Source: Bugula neritina
Lineage: Eukaryota > Bryozoa > Gymnolaemata > Cheilostomatida > Bugulidae
Direction: 5' to 3'
DNA: 64,000 nucleotides
Assembly (NCBI GenBank): GCA_964035545.1
Contig: OZ037768.1
Span: forward strand, 1,388,501 to 1,452,500
The position numbers and the translations under genes are program-made. Position 1 is the stretch's first letter. Each line of letters starts with the position of its first letter. The notes below the pieces were generated by a model that saw only the letters and a list, made by a program, of their open reading frames with translations, was not told the DNA's origin and did not search any database. Below are positions 1 through 23,700 of the stretch, one piece after another.

Positions 1-10534
<10,534 letters not shown>

Positions 10535-11579
10535 GGTGGTCCCTCAGCCACTATATTAACCTAGAGTAAAGTCGGTGGCAACCAGAGAGAGGATATCTCT
10601 TAAGTCGAGTTCGTCTGTAGACGGCACATGAATCACCGTTTCAGCTCCTAACGTGAAAATACATAAACTGAAATCATGTCTGCAAGATGACAGTAAAACA
10701 TGTTGAAGGTGCAGGCTTGAATAGCTTGAAATCAATATAAACATTGATTGTTTACTCATAAATATTGTTTAGTGCAAGCATCCAACGATTAGATAGAAGC
10801 AGAATGTACCTACTTTCACTAGCCTCATAAATAATTCTCATTAAACTTTAAATATCCTAGTAGGTATTAGTTTTCGTAATCAGAACAATTACTTCATTGT
10901 GTCACCTTGCATAGTGCTTGCTGAGGCCACCCAAAGCTCTACATTACTTTAAAGATTAGCTTTGGAGTTGCTTCATTCAACTGCCAGAAAAACTGTTTAA
11001 AAATGTCCAAAATAGAAACTGCCTTCATTTGTTCCAACCATATACTTATCTAATCTAGCAATGAAGGGGTATAACTCAACTAAATTGACATGGGTGAATG
11101 CTAGCACAGTAGACTTTATGATGTAATAAAACCAGAGCGTAGAGGTCAAGGTGAATTACTAGTGCAGTCTATACTGTCTCCCAGTGAACTTATCAACATT
11201 AACACAATACAACAAGTGCATAATCAATAGAAATGATGACACATTAAAATAACTAATTATACTAAGACTTACAATTTAACCTTGTTGAACTTGGTAAGGC
11301 AAAGCTTAGAAAAATTGTTTTTGGCTATGATGAAGGTGTAGTTTAAGTAAAGTTGACTAAAGCAAACTCAACTGCTATTGCATAGCTGTTTAACACTAAT
11401 AGTAAATAATACAAATTTCATCTACATAATTTCAACTGTTCAAGTTACAAGCTTAAACTATAAGAATTTAAAAAGTTGAAGTTACACACCTACACTTGTA
11501 ACCCCCACGAGAGTGTTGCACGCAATAATTGTAAACACTTACAGATAAGTAGCAATGATTACTACTAATACTAGCACTA

Positions 11580-11619
11580 GTACTACTACTAGCACTAGTA
11601 CTAGTGCTAGTAGTAGTAC
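11580..11619. repeat. Perfect 40-bp palindrome upstream of Groucho
   Basis: Two 18-base arms, the left starting gtactactactagcacta, are exact reverse complements around a central gtac. It lies in the intergenic region about 1 kb upstream of the Groucho start codon. Confidence 0.85.
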
Positions 11620-13764
11620 ATTGAGCAATCAACCTGAGTAAATAGTTATCATTATGATTATCTGACTATATTGATCAACACTAAAACTAAAACTAGCAAT
11701 AATATTAACTGAATAATCATGTCATAACATTAAGTTCACCTGCATAAAATTTAATATTGGAATTAGTTGTTGTTCACACTCATACTCACTGTATCAGTAT
11801 TAAACTAGTAGCAGTAAGTGACAAACTCATAACCCATAACTCACAAGTGTTAAAAATCAATGTAATTGAGTCATAGTGATGATGACAAACATAACACAAT
11901 GATCAATGTCAAAGTGATTATCATTATGCTATAAGTTTTACTATATTTATATTATATTTACTAGCATATGCTCAATTTGAACTTCATGATGATAATTATA
12001 AGATTATGATAAACTTTTACTGTTTTAGTTTTATTATAGTTATACTTACACTACAGTTACACTAATACTGCTAATGTGTTAGTGCTATAGACTATCATTA
12101 TCACTATAGTATTACTAATACTAATAGTTATAGTAGTACAAGTATTAGTTTAACTATAAGATCAAATATAACTATTACTATTAGTATTAGTATAAGACTA
12201 AGTATTTGTCAAGACCTAAACTGCCAACTTCCATTTAAACATTTACAAATTATATATGCCTATGAGCTATGGCTATGCTATCACTACTACTATCAGTATC
12301 ACTATAACTATTGCTATGACTCATAAGTCATATGTGATAGGAGGATCAGTATGACTTGACTTTAAGCATGTCTGCTTCTAACTTTATGTCTATTACTATT
12401 ACTATTAGTATTACTACTAGTTCTAGAGATTTATATTTTGTATTTCTTCATCTTATAGTTACACATCACACCAATGCAGAAATTTGTCTAACTTACACGG
12501 TTCTAAACAGTTTTCTTGGAGAAGATTGCTAGTAATACTTTTCAGAGACAAGTGTGAGAACTGTAGCACGGGCACTGCTATCGGTTATAGATCAAATCAA
12601 TCCACAAACCAGCCAACAAAGCTAACCGCTAACCTCATAAGTTGCCCACACCTTATTGGTTGGTCTTGAGCAACTTTAGCTTCAAATGCAACGTGGACTA
12701 GGCGTGTTTTAGGCTTAATGCAATTGTTCTATTCAATCACTGCGAAGCATCTAACAAATATCCGCCTATATAGCTGTCAATAATAGCCGCGTGTTTTAAT
12801 CCCGCAAGGGCTGGCATTTTTTACTGAATGCTACTGCCTGTATACAACAAAATTCTGCCTGTTAATCTATTTTTTCTCCCGACTACAACTCGACCATAAT
12901 AGTTTCATCAATACCTTTTAACCACAAGGCACTTTTAGACCAGTGCATTAGAATTACCAACTTTATCAGCCATTTACATATTCAGTGAGACCTATTTTTG
13001 ATAAGCAGACCAAGGAAGAAACAACATAATATCAACACTGTGGTCACAACCAATGTATTATCAAAATATATTTATGATTATAAATATAATATTACTTTAG
13101 TTAGTAGTTTATGTAAACAAGGTTTGTAATAATACTAGCAAAAATAGTACAGTAATGGCTTTGTTATTGAATATATACCATTTATATTGCATAAAGTTCA
13201 AACTGCAAGCTAGTTCACTTTGTTAGTCTGCCATTCAAAATCGGCTGCCACTCAAAATCAATAGTCCTCTACAGGCTAAGTTAGAAACTGTCAGTGCTAT
13301 TTCTCATTCACAATGGCCAGTTTAAGAAATCAGGAGGCAGGATTAGCTGAGTTTATTGTTTGATATAAAGAAATGGTGTAAGGGATTTCACATGGCTTGC
13401 ATAGCTGAGTGTATCTTCGCACTCTGACAGTCTGTCTGTGTGTCCAACATTTATGTGCCGTCTGTTCTTCATCCTTTCTTTATCCACTGCTCCTTCCACT
13501 TAGAGCAAAACTCTGTCACTTTATGAATAACCAATCCTAAAGAGTGACCAGGAAAATACATTATATGAACTTAATTAAACCAAAAGCAAATCTGAGATAG
13601 AAACATACCAATTGTTGAGGTCTGGTTTGTGCACTAAATAATCATAATCAGGCTTTGTGCATGAAATCCAATTTCAGATTAAATATCTCTCACTCATTCC
13701 TGCTATTTGTCTAACAAACTATAATTAGAAAAAACCTAGCCCATAAAATTAGCTAATCTATATT

Positions 13765-13965
13765 TTCGCTATCCCTGTACTATACTGTACTATACCTGTG
13801 CTATACTGTACTATACCTGTGCTATACTGTACTATCCCTGTACTATACTGTACTATACCTGTGCTAAACTGTACTAGACCTGTGCTATATTGTACTAGAC
13901 CTGCGCTATACTGCACTATACCTGTGCTATACTGTACTATAGCTGTGCTATACTGTACTTTGATA
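13765..13965. repeat. 21-bp minisatellite, intergenic
   Basis: About nine copies of ctatactgtactatacctgt plus one base. It is one of the few arrays outside a transcribed region. The open frames on both strands here are repeat artefacts. Confidence 0.9.
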
Positions 13966-14499
13966 TGGCAAGTAGCAAGCAGCAGGGGTTGGATAGTGAA
14001 CAGTTCCATATGGCAACTCTTAATTACCTGATTTATATAAATTAGCTTCATTTAGAGCCAAACTAACAGTCAATACAAACCCAAGGCTGTCAGTTGGCCC
14101 TTTTGCTTTTTCTATTCAAACCTGCTAATTCACTAAAGATTATGGGAAGCATTTTGCCTAAAGGAGTAATTAATTTACATTTGCTATACCACTTCCTAAA
14201 CCCACAAAAGCCTATTAAATAAAAGTGTATAACTCACCATCAGCTGGTAACACCAGCATTAAGTACTTATTGAACTAGAGACCATTCTATATATCTATAG
14301 TCATTAGCTACATATGGTAATATTCACTAGCAAACATCTTGTTTACCAAAAATTAGTTTTTTGTGGTAATTTTTATTGTTATTTGATAACATACTCAAGC
14401 AAGTGTACTAATGCCTCTAGTTTGTATAAAAAAAGGGCAGTCTGGGAATTTAGCCTGTTACAAATGTGTCAGATTCGTCAGTGCCTGGTCAGACTAGGG

Positions 14500-14663
14500 G
14501 AGCAGGTACTTTTACAGTAGATATTACTCAGAGCACTGTGAGTGGCAGGCCTAGCAGGTACTTTTACAGTAGATATTACCCATGGCACTGTGAGTGACAG
14601 GCCTAGCAGGTACTTTTACAGTAGATATTACTCAGAGCACTGTGAGTGACAGGCCTAGCAGGT
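14500..14663. repeat. 52-bp tandem repeat, three copies
   Basis: Units begin agcaggtacttttacagtag and end gtgagtgacaggcct. Three near-identical copies, intergenic, about 450 bp downstream of the SMG5 stop. Confidence 0.9.
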
Positions 14664-15102
14664 GCTGGTAAAGATGTTTGCATATATAAGAAAAGAGGAC
14701 AGAAAACTAGGCAAAATTACACTTATGAGCGACTAAAATATTCATTAGTTAGCTAACAGCTAAGCTCTCCTGTTATATGATCAACTTATTAAATTAAAGA
14801 GTAGTTGAATTACATGGAAATTATCACTAACTGGATAAACCTTCCCAGAACTAACTTACTCAGGTTCCCTCCATCGGCATTTTATGTGCTTGCTAATTTA
14901 TACTTCTGTAACTCTATCTAGTGAGTTATGGCTGAGTGGCTTATGATGATGATGACTGAGCTATTATGACTCTATATTTACAAGATATTAGTACTATATA
15001 ATATTTAAAAGATATTAGCACTATAGCCTATATTACTAAGTTATTTATGCAGCCACCCTGGGCTTAGACCAAGAGTTGGTCACAGAAAGGAGGGTATCTG
15101 AA

Positions 15103-17622
15103 CTACTCCTCCTGGTACATACCTTGCTGCTGAACTTGCTCTATTTTCTGTCTCACTTTTGGTGACACGTGATTGGTGGAGAAGTTGACATTTGTGAGGA
15201 CGGAGACCATAGAGAAGGAAGTCCACTCCTCACTTTGCTTACTCAAGTATTTGCAGCAGTCAATTATCTGCAGTATTCTCCTGTAGGAAAGACAAATCAC
15301 AATAACTTGGGGAAAACTTTATGGAAACAGCTTGTCAAGACGCATATGCACGACAACCGGTACACATTAAACTGAACTTGTTTCTGCTCTTACAGTAATG
15401 ACCTGTGCAAAGCCTCATTCTTGAAACAATTCATATAGAATAGAACATTCTAGATTACATCTCACCAGAGATCCTTATCCTTTCTCTTCAAGTTGTGCTG
15501 GGAGTTGGGACTCATACGCTCATACGTCTTTTGTACTCTGATATATCTAAACAGCAAGACAGATGGAAATGAGAGAACACAAAACAGGCACACATTCGTT
15601 CTACAGCCTGCAAGGCAGTGGCTGATATTTAACAGATTGTCAAAAACAGGGAGAGGGCGGCAGGGGGCAGAAATACTAGAGAAACTAAAGCCTGGAATAA
15701 CAAAGTTACCAATTCAATTAGGCCAGCTCCATGAAATAACATCATCCCCAAAGAATTTGCATAAAATTAATAATTTACAATAAATAGTAAAAATGATAAT
15801 GAAATGTCCACATAGTGTTGAAAGACAAAGCACTAACAGAAGGTTGAGCTGGTGGCTGGTAACCATAATCCACGCCCATCTATCTACCAAACAACAATGT
15901 TAATTGAAGCAAAAGAAAAATATATTAATGAGTAAATAAAATGGTGCGCAAAAAGTTAATTTCCTTTTAAACTAGTAATTTATGAGGTGAGATGCTAAAA
16001 CATCAACTAGGTGATGTTAAGACAGGGGTTTTTATTCTGATGGGCGGATACTAACATGTTTCCTTTTCCAAACTCCGCCTCCAGCCACCTGATAGCATTT
16101 CTAGCATTTACGTGTTCCTTCTTTAGAGAGTCTAATTGGTCAATTACTGTGAAACAATATAATATAGTATAATATAATATACTATAATATACTATAATAT
16201 AATATAATATTACCACAACATGATAATATAATAATATAACAACCATGTCAATTGAACCAAGAATGAAAGTGGCAGTTATATTAGCATGTAATGTACACAA
16301 ATATATACAAAAAAATCAACGTGCAATAAATAACACATAGGTACAAACAAGTTTATAAAAACTGTTGGCTTAAATTAAGCCATGTCCTTGACCTTTGTAA
16401 TTTCAAGGAACTCGGGCTATGATAGATGACTAATTCAAGGACATGTGACTGCAGATTATATTAGACACAATCACAATAAACTAAGAATGTAGAATATTAC
16501 CACACAATGGGATGATTATGATGAACTTTGAACTGTACACAAGTCGTTTGATCAGATGCATGGTGTCTAAAAGGGCAGACGAATCCGGCACCAAATATGG
16601 AGGTAAATTCCTGTTACTATTGCTATGTATGCTGTCCTTTAACTGTGAGATCTCAGTCTACAGAAAAAGTATATGAGTCTACAGAAAAAGTATATGAGTC
16701 TACAGAAAAAGTATCATTCTACAGAAAAAGTATCATTCTACAGAAAAAGTATACGAGTCTACAGAAAAAGTATCATTCTACAGAAAAAGTATCATTCTAC
16801 AGAAAAAGTATACGAGTCTACAGACAAATAGTTGGAGACAAAATTGATGCCATTGTGATTGTCATTTAAAGTGATTATTATTAGTAGGTAAGGGAAGCTG
16901 AGAGGAAACCATCTGGTAGGTGTTTAGTGTGGTGAGTGGAAGAGACAGAGTGGGCTAGTGGTTACATACAGTATATATGATCCACTACCTGGGAGGTTGG
17001 CAATGTGTCACTCACTGAATAACTTAACTTTAGGTAAATGACTTACAAAAGGATATTCTAATGATGAAGCAAAAATTGTAGTTTTTTGCTGTGAAAACAT
17101 TCATTGGACCACAACAAAAAGCTACATAAATACTTTGGTATGAGAGTGTAGACAGGTAATTGCTTGTATTCAAAGCCAATATGCAACAAACTTGGCATAT
17201 TTTCCAATGAAAAATATGCCAAGGCAACAGCATATATGCCTTCACTAAAAGGTATGTGCAAATTATGCTGTGTTTCATCAATTTATTCAGAGCTATATAC
17301 CACGAGACAAGGTGAAGATAATTTCATTGAGATAGCTCAAGTTCCACACTCACCTGTAGCCTTAGCTGTGCCATGTCTTTCATCAGCTGATTCTTTCTCG
17401 CGTCTTCATCTTCCTATAATAAAAGAACATTCAGTTTTCAGCTAGGAGTGGAACTTGTCTCCTATAGAGAGTTGAACTAAACCCCAGTCACGCACCAAAC
17501 TACTTTTAATATAATGACAGTAGCTGTGCTATATAATATATAATGTAAAAATAAAATAAGAATATGTAATAGACATACACAACTACAGTATAATAATAAA
17601 AAGATATGAAATAAATAAATAA

Positions 17623-17711
<89 letters not shown>

Positions 17712-20700
17712 CACAAACCAAGCAATTCATGAGCAATGATAAAAACCCAATAAAGAAAATCCAAATTAAAAAAAATCAAGGCAATAGCATGAAACAATTG
17801 CATATTATGAGGCCCCCCCCCCTTACTATGGTCTATTCACCATTTTCACCCCTCCACCCCTAGAGAAGCCAGAACCCCACCCCCAGTAACACAGAGCTGC
17901 TAGGCCAGCTAGTGAGGAGTAAATATATACTGCCTTGTAGATATTTCCACCCCCTGACTTCTGGCACACACCCACCTGGCATTCTCCAAACATTAAAAAG
18001 TAGTCACATGTTTATATTAATAGAAAACAAGCTCAGGGTGTCTAGTAAATGGACTAGTTTGTTTTACAGAGTTGGTAAATAATGGTGTTTTTATTGGACA
18101 AGCAAACAGAGTATTTGTTTGGAATAGGAATACTAAGTAAGGGCATATTACTGGCAGCTAATATCATCTGTAATGCTGGCTCACTTTGTTGATATAGCAT
18201 CAGACAAATTGACTTGTTTGCATTTTCAAGCTAATGCTATCTGTAATAGTCAACACAGGGCAAGATTGAACGTATATAGTAAATACTTGTAACGAGCTTG
18301 TGCATATAGACACAGTACAATAAGTTGGGCAAACAAGCAATGACCTCTACGCTTAAATATTGCTACAAAATCTTCAACTTTGTAGCTTCTCCAAACCTCA
18401 ACCCCAGCAACGAGTCAGCAGTAAACATCTGGACACAAGGAATAGAAATTATAATAGTACCTTAAGCTTTGCAGACGACCCACACTCTGCATATAATGTA
18501 CCTACACTCTGCATATAATGTCATACACCAAGTTTGCATTGAGTTGAAGAGCTCAATGTAAAAGCCTACTTGGGTACACCTCCATATTAGACATCAATGT
18601 AAATATTGACTCAGTGAGATAAGTGAGTATTTCATATGTTTTTTCAGTATTGATAAGCAAGCGTAGAGTGTGTAAACAGAAAGCTAGTGTCATATCTAGC
18701 ACACACATCATCTGCAACTTCATTCAGTCACCTCACTAGCACACTAAGTCTAATCTCTCTGCTGCAACACAAATCAATAAGATTACTCAATCTAGCTGAA
18801 GCCATCTTATAAATGGCAGATTCAATCCATATCATTAAATGAAGCTATTAAATAGTGAAACTAAATGACGGCGACTTTATTAGCTTTACGTTAACTCAAT
18901 TCTGCAAAACTCTTGGTCGTTTTGTCCCTCTCCTATAGTTGGTTTATTTGTATAAAACAGACCAAAGAAATCATGGTGCTGAGAGTGGAGCCATAAAATA
19001 CAGGTAAATGGTTGAAGGGCACTGATCTAAGGCGGTTAGAATTTGAACACCCTAGCAGCTCACATGTTAGTTGAAGGTAAGTGGGAGGAGCTAAATGTAA
19101 ACTTCCTTACAGGACTGGAAGTGGCGAGCACACATGAAAGTGTTTGCACACGTAACCTAAGACAAGGTAAGAGTGTGTTAACAGACTGTGTTTGAGGAAA
19201 GGATGAGAAGTGTATTGAAGTGTGTACATAGTAATATCAAATCCCGAAGAGCCAGATTATCCAGAGAAACCTGGTGACTAAAGGACTAAGTCACCAGGCC
19301 AAATCAATAATTGAGAAAGTGTGTTTAATCAAAGTAAACTGACTGGATTAGTGCGTAAGCATGTAATATAACTTTTAAGATAACAGCTTGTCTTTGCTAG
19401 AGTGTTAGAGGTGAGTGACCAGGTGAGATTTGCACCAGCTATAACAGCTACTAACATCGTACAAGTATAATACACATCTCCTATAAAATAATACATTACA
19501 ACTATAACTGAAATATAAATATAATACAACCATACTACTACTATGAGTATACTCATATTCATACTATTTCATATCATATGACATATAACATACCAGTCAC
19601 TATATTATAATAGTATTATACGCTAGATAGTACAATACTATACTCATATGCTGTACTATATGTGATATCATACTAAACAGAACTAGGGCAGAGGCCAAGT
19701 TGAATAGTTGAGTGATTCATTTTATAGAGGAAAATAAATAGATCCAAAACTAAAATGACATAACACACACGTACTTATTCTAATTTATTTAAATGTGACA
19801 AACCAACACCAACAAATTTACCATTTTGACTTGAGCATCCTGATCCTGATTGCTGCTATCTAGCTGGGGTCCAAAGAACATGCTCGTCTCTTTGTTGTAC
19901 GTGAAGCTACTGCCCGTCAACTTGGCCATTTTGTAGCCAAAGTTCCTGAGACAACAGATCCTAAGCAGAGCCTACCAATAGTGAGCAGCAAAGTGGTCTT
20001 ATATTCAGCAAGGCAACCACACAAATTCACATACAACTAGCAATATCAAATTCATGTTAAATTTCTAACTTTGAATGTTTTTCTTTAAATTTTTAAGCAA
20101 CAATTTTGAAATCATTGCCTCTAAAGCTACTACACAGGTTGATGGTATGGCTACAGATAAGCTCATACAAGCACTCCCCCTGGTGGAACAGAGGGTAGCC
20201 TGAGAGACAAGTCAAGTAAATGTAAGCCATGTGACAGCTTGTTTTTCAACTGTCACTCATATTTATAGTGGCAAAGGTTACATGTCAGATTTCTGAATAA
20301 AGTACACATCGCTGCCTACAGTATACAATGCTGCCTACAGTACACAATGCTGCCTACATTACGCAATGCTGTCTACAGTATACAATGCTGTCTACAGTAC
20401 ACAATGCTGCCTACAGTACGCAATGCTGTCTACACAGATTTACCTCCTCCATGCCTCCCAGCGGAATTTCCTTATCAAACGAGATCATAGCATGTGCCTC
20501 TGACATCACAGGAAGTTTATACATATTAATGTCTTCTCTCATTGGGTACGTCTGCTGCCACGAGTCGTCACATGACCTGTCACCGGCTCCTGCGAGATTC
20601 TCAATATGAGACCACAACTCTGAGCTGGCGTACAAATCTACAGACGAGAAACCCATGTCACTGTTAGTACATTGACACTGTATAGGTATTGTATAAACTA

Positions 20701-23700
20701 TAGACAGTGTACATATATAGTGCATAGACAGTGTATATCTATAATGTATATACATTGTATAGACAGTGTATAGATACTGTATAGACACTAAATAGATGCT
20801 GTATAAACAATGTATAGACAGTGTATATACATATATATGTATATATATATATAATGTATAGACAGTGTATAGACACTGCAATGAGAGGTATAGAAGTCAC
20901 CTTGCTTCTTGATCATTGATTCGAGAGGTAGAAAGTTGAGGAAGTAGGAAAGCCTTGACCATAGCATAGGGGAGCTCTAAAACACACCATATAATCTTGA
21001 AATACAGCAATTGGCTAAATAATGCAATAAAATGCTACTGTATTTATCCGTGAAGTGTCACAAAATAAATGTGGGGGAATATGTTACAGATGTTCTAATT
21101 CTAACAGACAATATACAGTGCAAATTTCTAAAAACAAAAAAAGGAAAATCATTATGAATTAAAAATATGGGGAGAAGATGGTGGGCGGGTAGGAAGAAGA
21201 TGGTGGGTGGGCGGGTGGTAGAGTTGAATTATTTTCAATGTTGAACAACTCAATCAATTGCTAGATTTAGTTGCTTGAATAAAATAAATAAAATAGAATA
21301 AATAAAACCATGAAAATAACGAAACACCTATAGAAAATTAACTGCAAAGTTTGTATTATTTTAAAAAGAAAAACAATTACTTTATTTTTCTCTCTCAGTA
21401 AAAAAAGGCACCAGAAACCAGAAAACAAGAAAGATTTTCACAAATAAGTTTTTGCAAAGTCCACAAAAAAGAAGAAAAACCCACTTATTAAGTTGTTTAA
21501 CCGCCATTAAAAATCTGCTCCAAAGAAACAACTAGCGTATGCCAGTTTCAAGTTGGAAAGTGTGAGGCAAGGTGCAAGTAAGTGTAAACTTTATAATAAT
21601 ATTATATTACTAGCAATAGTGTGTAAGATAAAGCAAATCTATTTATAGATCATGCAGGTAATTTTATGTGTCACTGTATTATAAAACAATTCAGCCTTTT
21701 TTCCAGATTTTAGTCTAATCAGAAAATGTTACACTAAAAAAACTGCTGCAATTCAATTTTCCAAAAAGAAAAGTTATGAAACATTGAGACAAGTTTAACA
21801 CATATTAATGTTGAAGTAGATACGCCATGCATGGCTGGCTATACACTTGTGGGAACGCCAGGTAGTGTGTGTACATTTCACAGAGATTATATCTCAGAAT
21901 TACACAATCATATCTCTACAATCAGTCAGCAATATCATTTCTCATATCTAAGCAAGCAGCAAAAATAGCCCGATTCATGTTACACAACACACGATCAAAG
22001 AGAAAATAAAACATATACGCAGAGCAAAAACTACGCCCTAAATATCTTCAGTGCAGGAAATTTTACACAAAATGTTACATCATCCATATGCAGTTAATAG
22101 TTTTTAGGAACATCAGCATAATAAAAATTATTTTTTCGACGTTATGCTCTCAACATTTTAATACAAAAATTAAGAAAACAATTGGGTACGATATAGAATA
22201 GTATCAACACAACCACCACAAATGAATGAATAAGAGTGTCAGCTCATAGTTGCTAAGTCATGCGTGTATAATAAAGGATTTGAGTTATCTTCTTGTTTAA
22301 ATGGACAGAAAGAAGCTATAATATGGTCAAAGTGAGTTGAGTTGACTGAGGACTTGTGAGTGTGACAATGTGCGCGGTAAGGGTGGGTAACCCACACCTG
22401 ATCAGATCAGCCTCCACCAGAATTGGAGCTTCAATTAGTACATAATATAATATGAAATTAAGCCTCTGGTAATGTAGTACGAGTTTACATAACATAAGAT
22501 ATATATAAACTGGAGTTAGCCTTCGTAACTAAAAGTTGGTTAAGAGAAACAGGGAAAAGGTGAGTGATCACATCATGGAATATAAGAAGTAGATGATACA
22601 TTAGCTGTGAGATAAGAAAAGCTGATAACACCTGAATTGATAAGACAAACCTGAGTGCAGGTGCTGATAATTTGCGGCTGACATATTAGCCAATCACAGA
22701 GGACCTTGATGACGCAGAGTAACCCTTGGTCAGCGAGAGCAGCGAGAACATGGCTGAACTGTTTCTCTCGAGTCTCATTTCTGCAAGAAAACAGCTCATA
22801 TATGAATATAGCAGTATGCTGTGACAGTAGTGTGTACGTCTGCTGTGACAGTAGTCTAATGTGACAGACAACTTTCAAGTACAAGTATATTATTTATAAA
22901 TTTACTGCTATCTTTCAAGCAGAAATTAATGTTATTATGAATTATTCATTTATTATACTGTTATGTATTTAAAAAAATTGTAAATGGATGATTTGAAGCA
23001 GAGCTAACCCTTGACAATGTTAATTATTGATATACGACGATGGCAATTGGTCACTATTAGTAACTCAAACTAAATAATAAACTACCATCGATTGTCTTAA
23101 AAGAGAAAGCAACTCCAAAAAACTAGTTATATACACACTTTGTATTCTTTACATATGTTCAGTATTTACCGGTCAACAACGCTGTCAATGTCAGTGTCAT
23201 CGCTGTGATCACTTCCTGTGTGTATACTAGAGTTGGTGTCTGTATCGATGGTGAAATCAGCCAGCTTTCTGCTTATTTCGTCCACATGGTGTACCGCCGG
23301 GTCCTTATCAAACCCTGATAAGCAGAGCCAGCATTTCGCAAGTTATCGATAAACATTAGTATTTGAACAAACAGGTTATCAATAGAGAGAAAACATGAAA
23401 CTTTGATAAATGAGGGGAGTTTTAACTTTCCAATGCTAAAAGTAAAATACATGATGCAATGTGAGAAGAAATTCCCATTAACTAGCAGATGGTCAATCAG
23501 CACATGATTGTTGAAACACTGTTACATCACAAAAGCTGACAAAATAAAATCGAGAAGTACTTTTATTGTATAATTTTCCAAATAAACCTAAATTTTCAAA
23601 TCAAAGTTTTCAACCCTGAATTAGTGACTTGAGTATTCCAGCAGCTAAATGTAGACTTATGGTCATACATCTCATCTCCTACTGAAACTGCGAGTCAACT

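Larger units (their letters stand above)
10535..15102. other. Intergenic region between Groucho 5' end and SMG5 3' end
   Basis: About 4.6 kb with no gene I can support. It should hold the Groucho promoter and 5'UTR; a possible 5'UTR acceptor (taatatag) ends just left of 10553. Much of 11500-12500 is simple-sequence-like (actactaat, tagtatta). Two tandem arrays at 13765 and 14500 are described separately. Confidence 0.7.
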
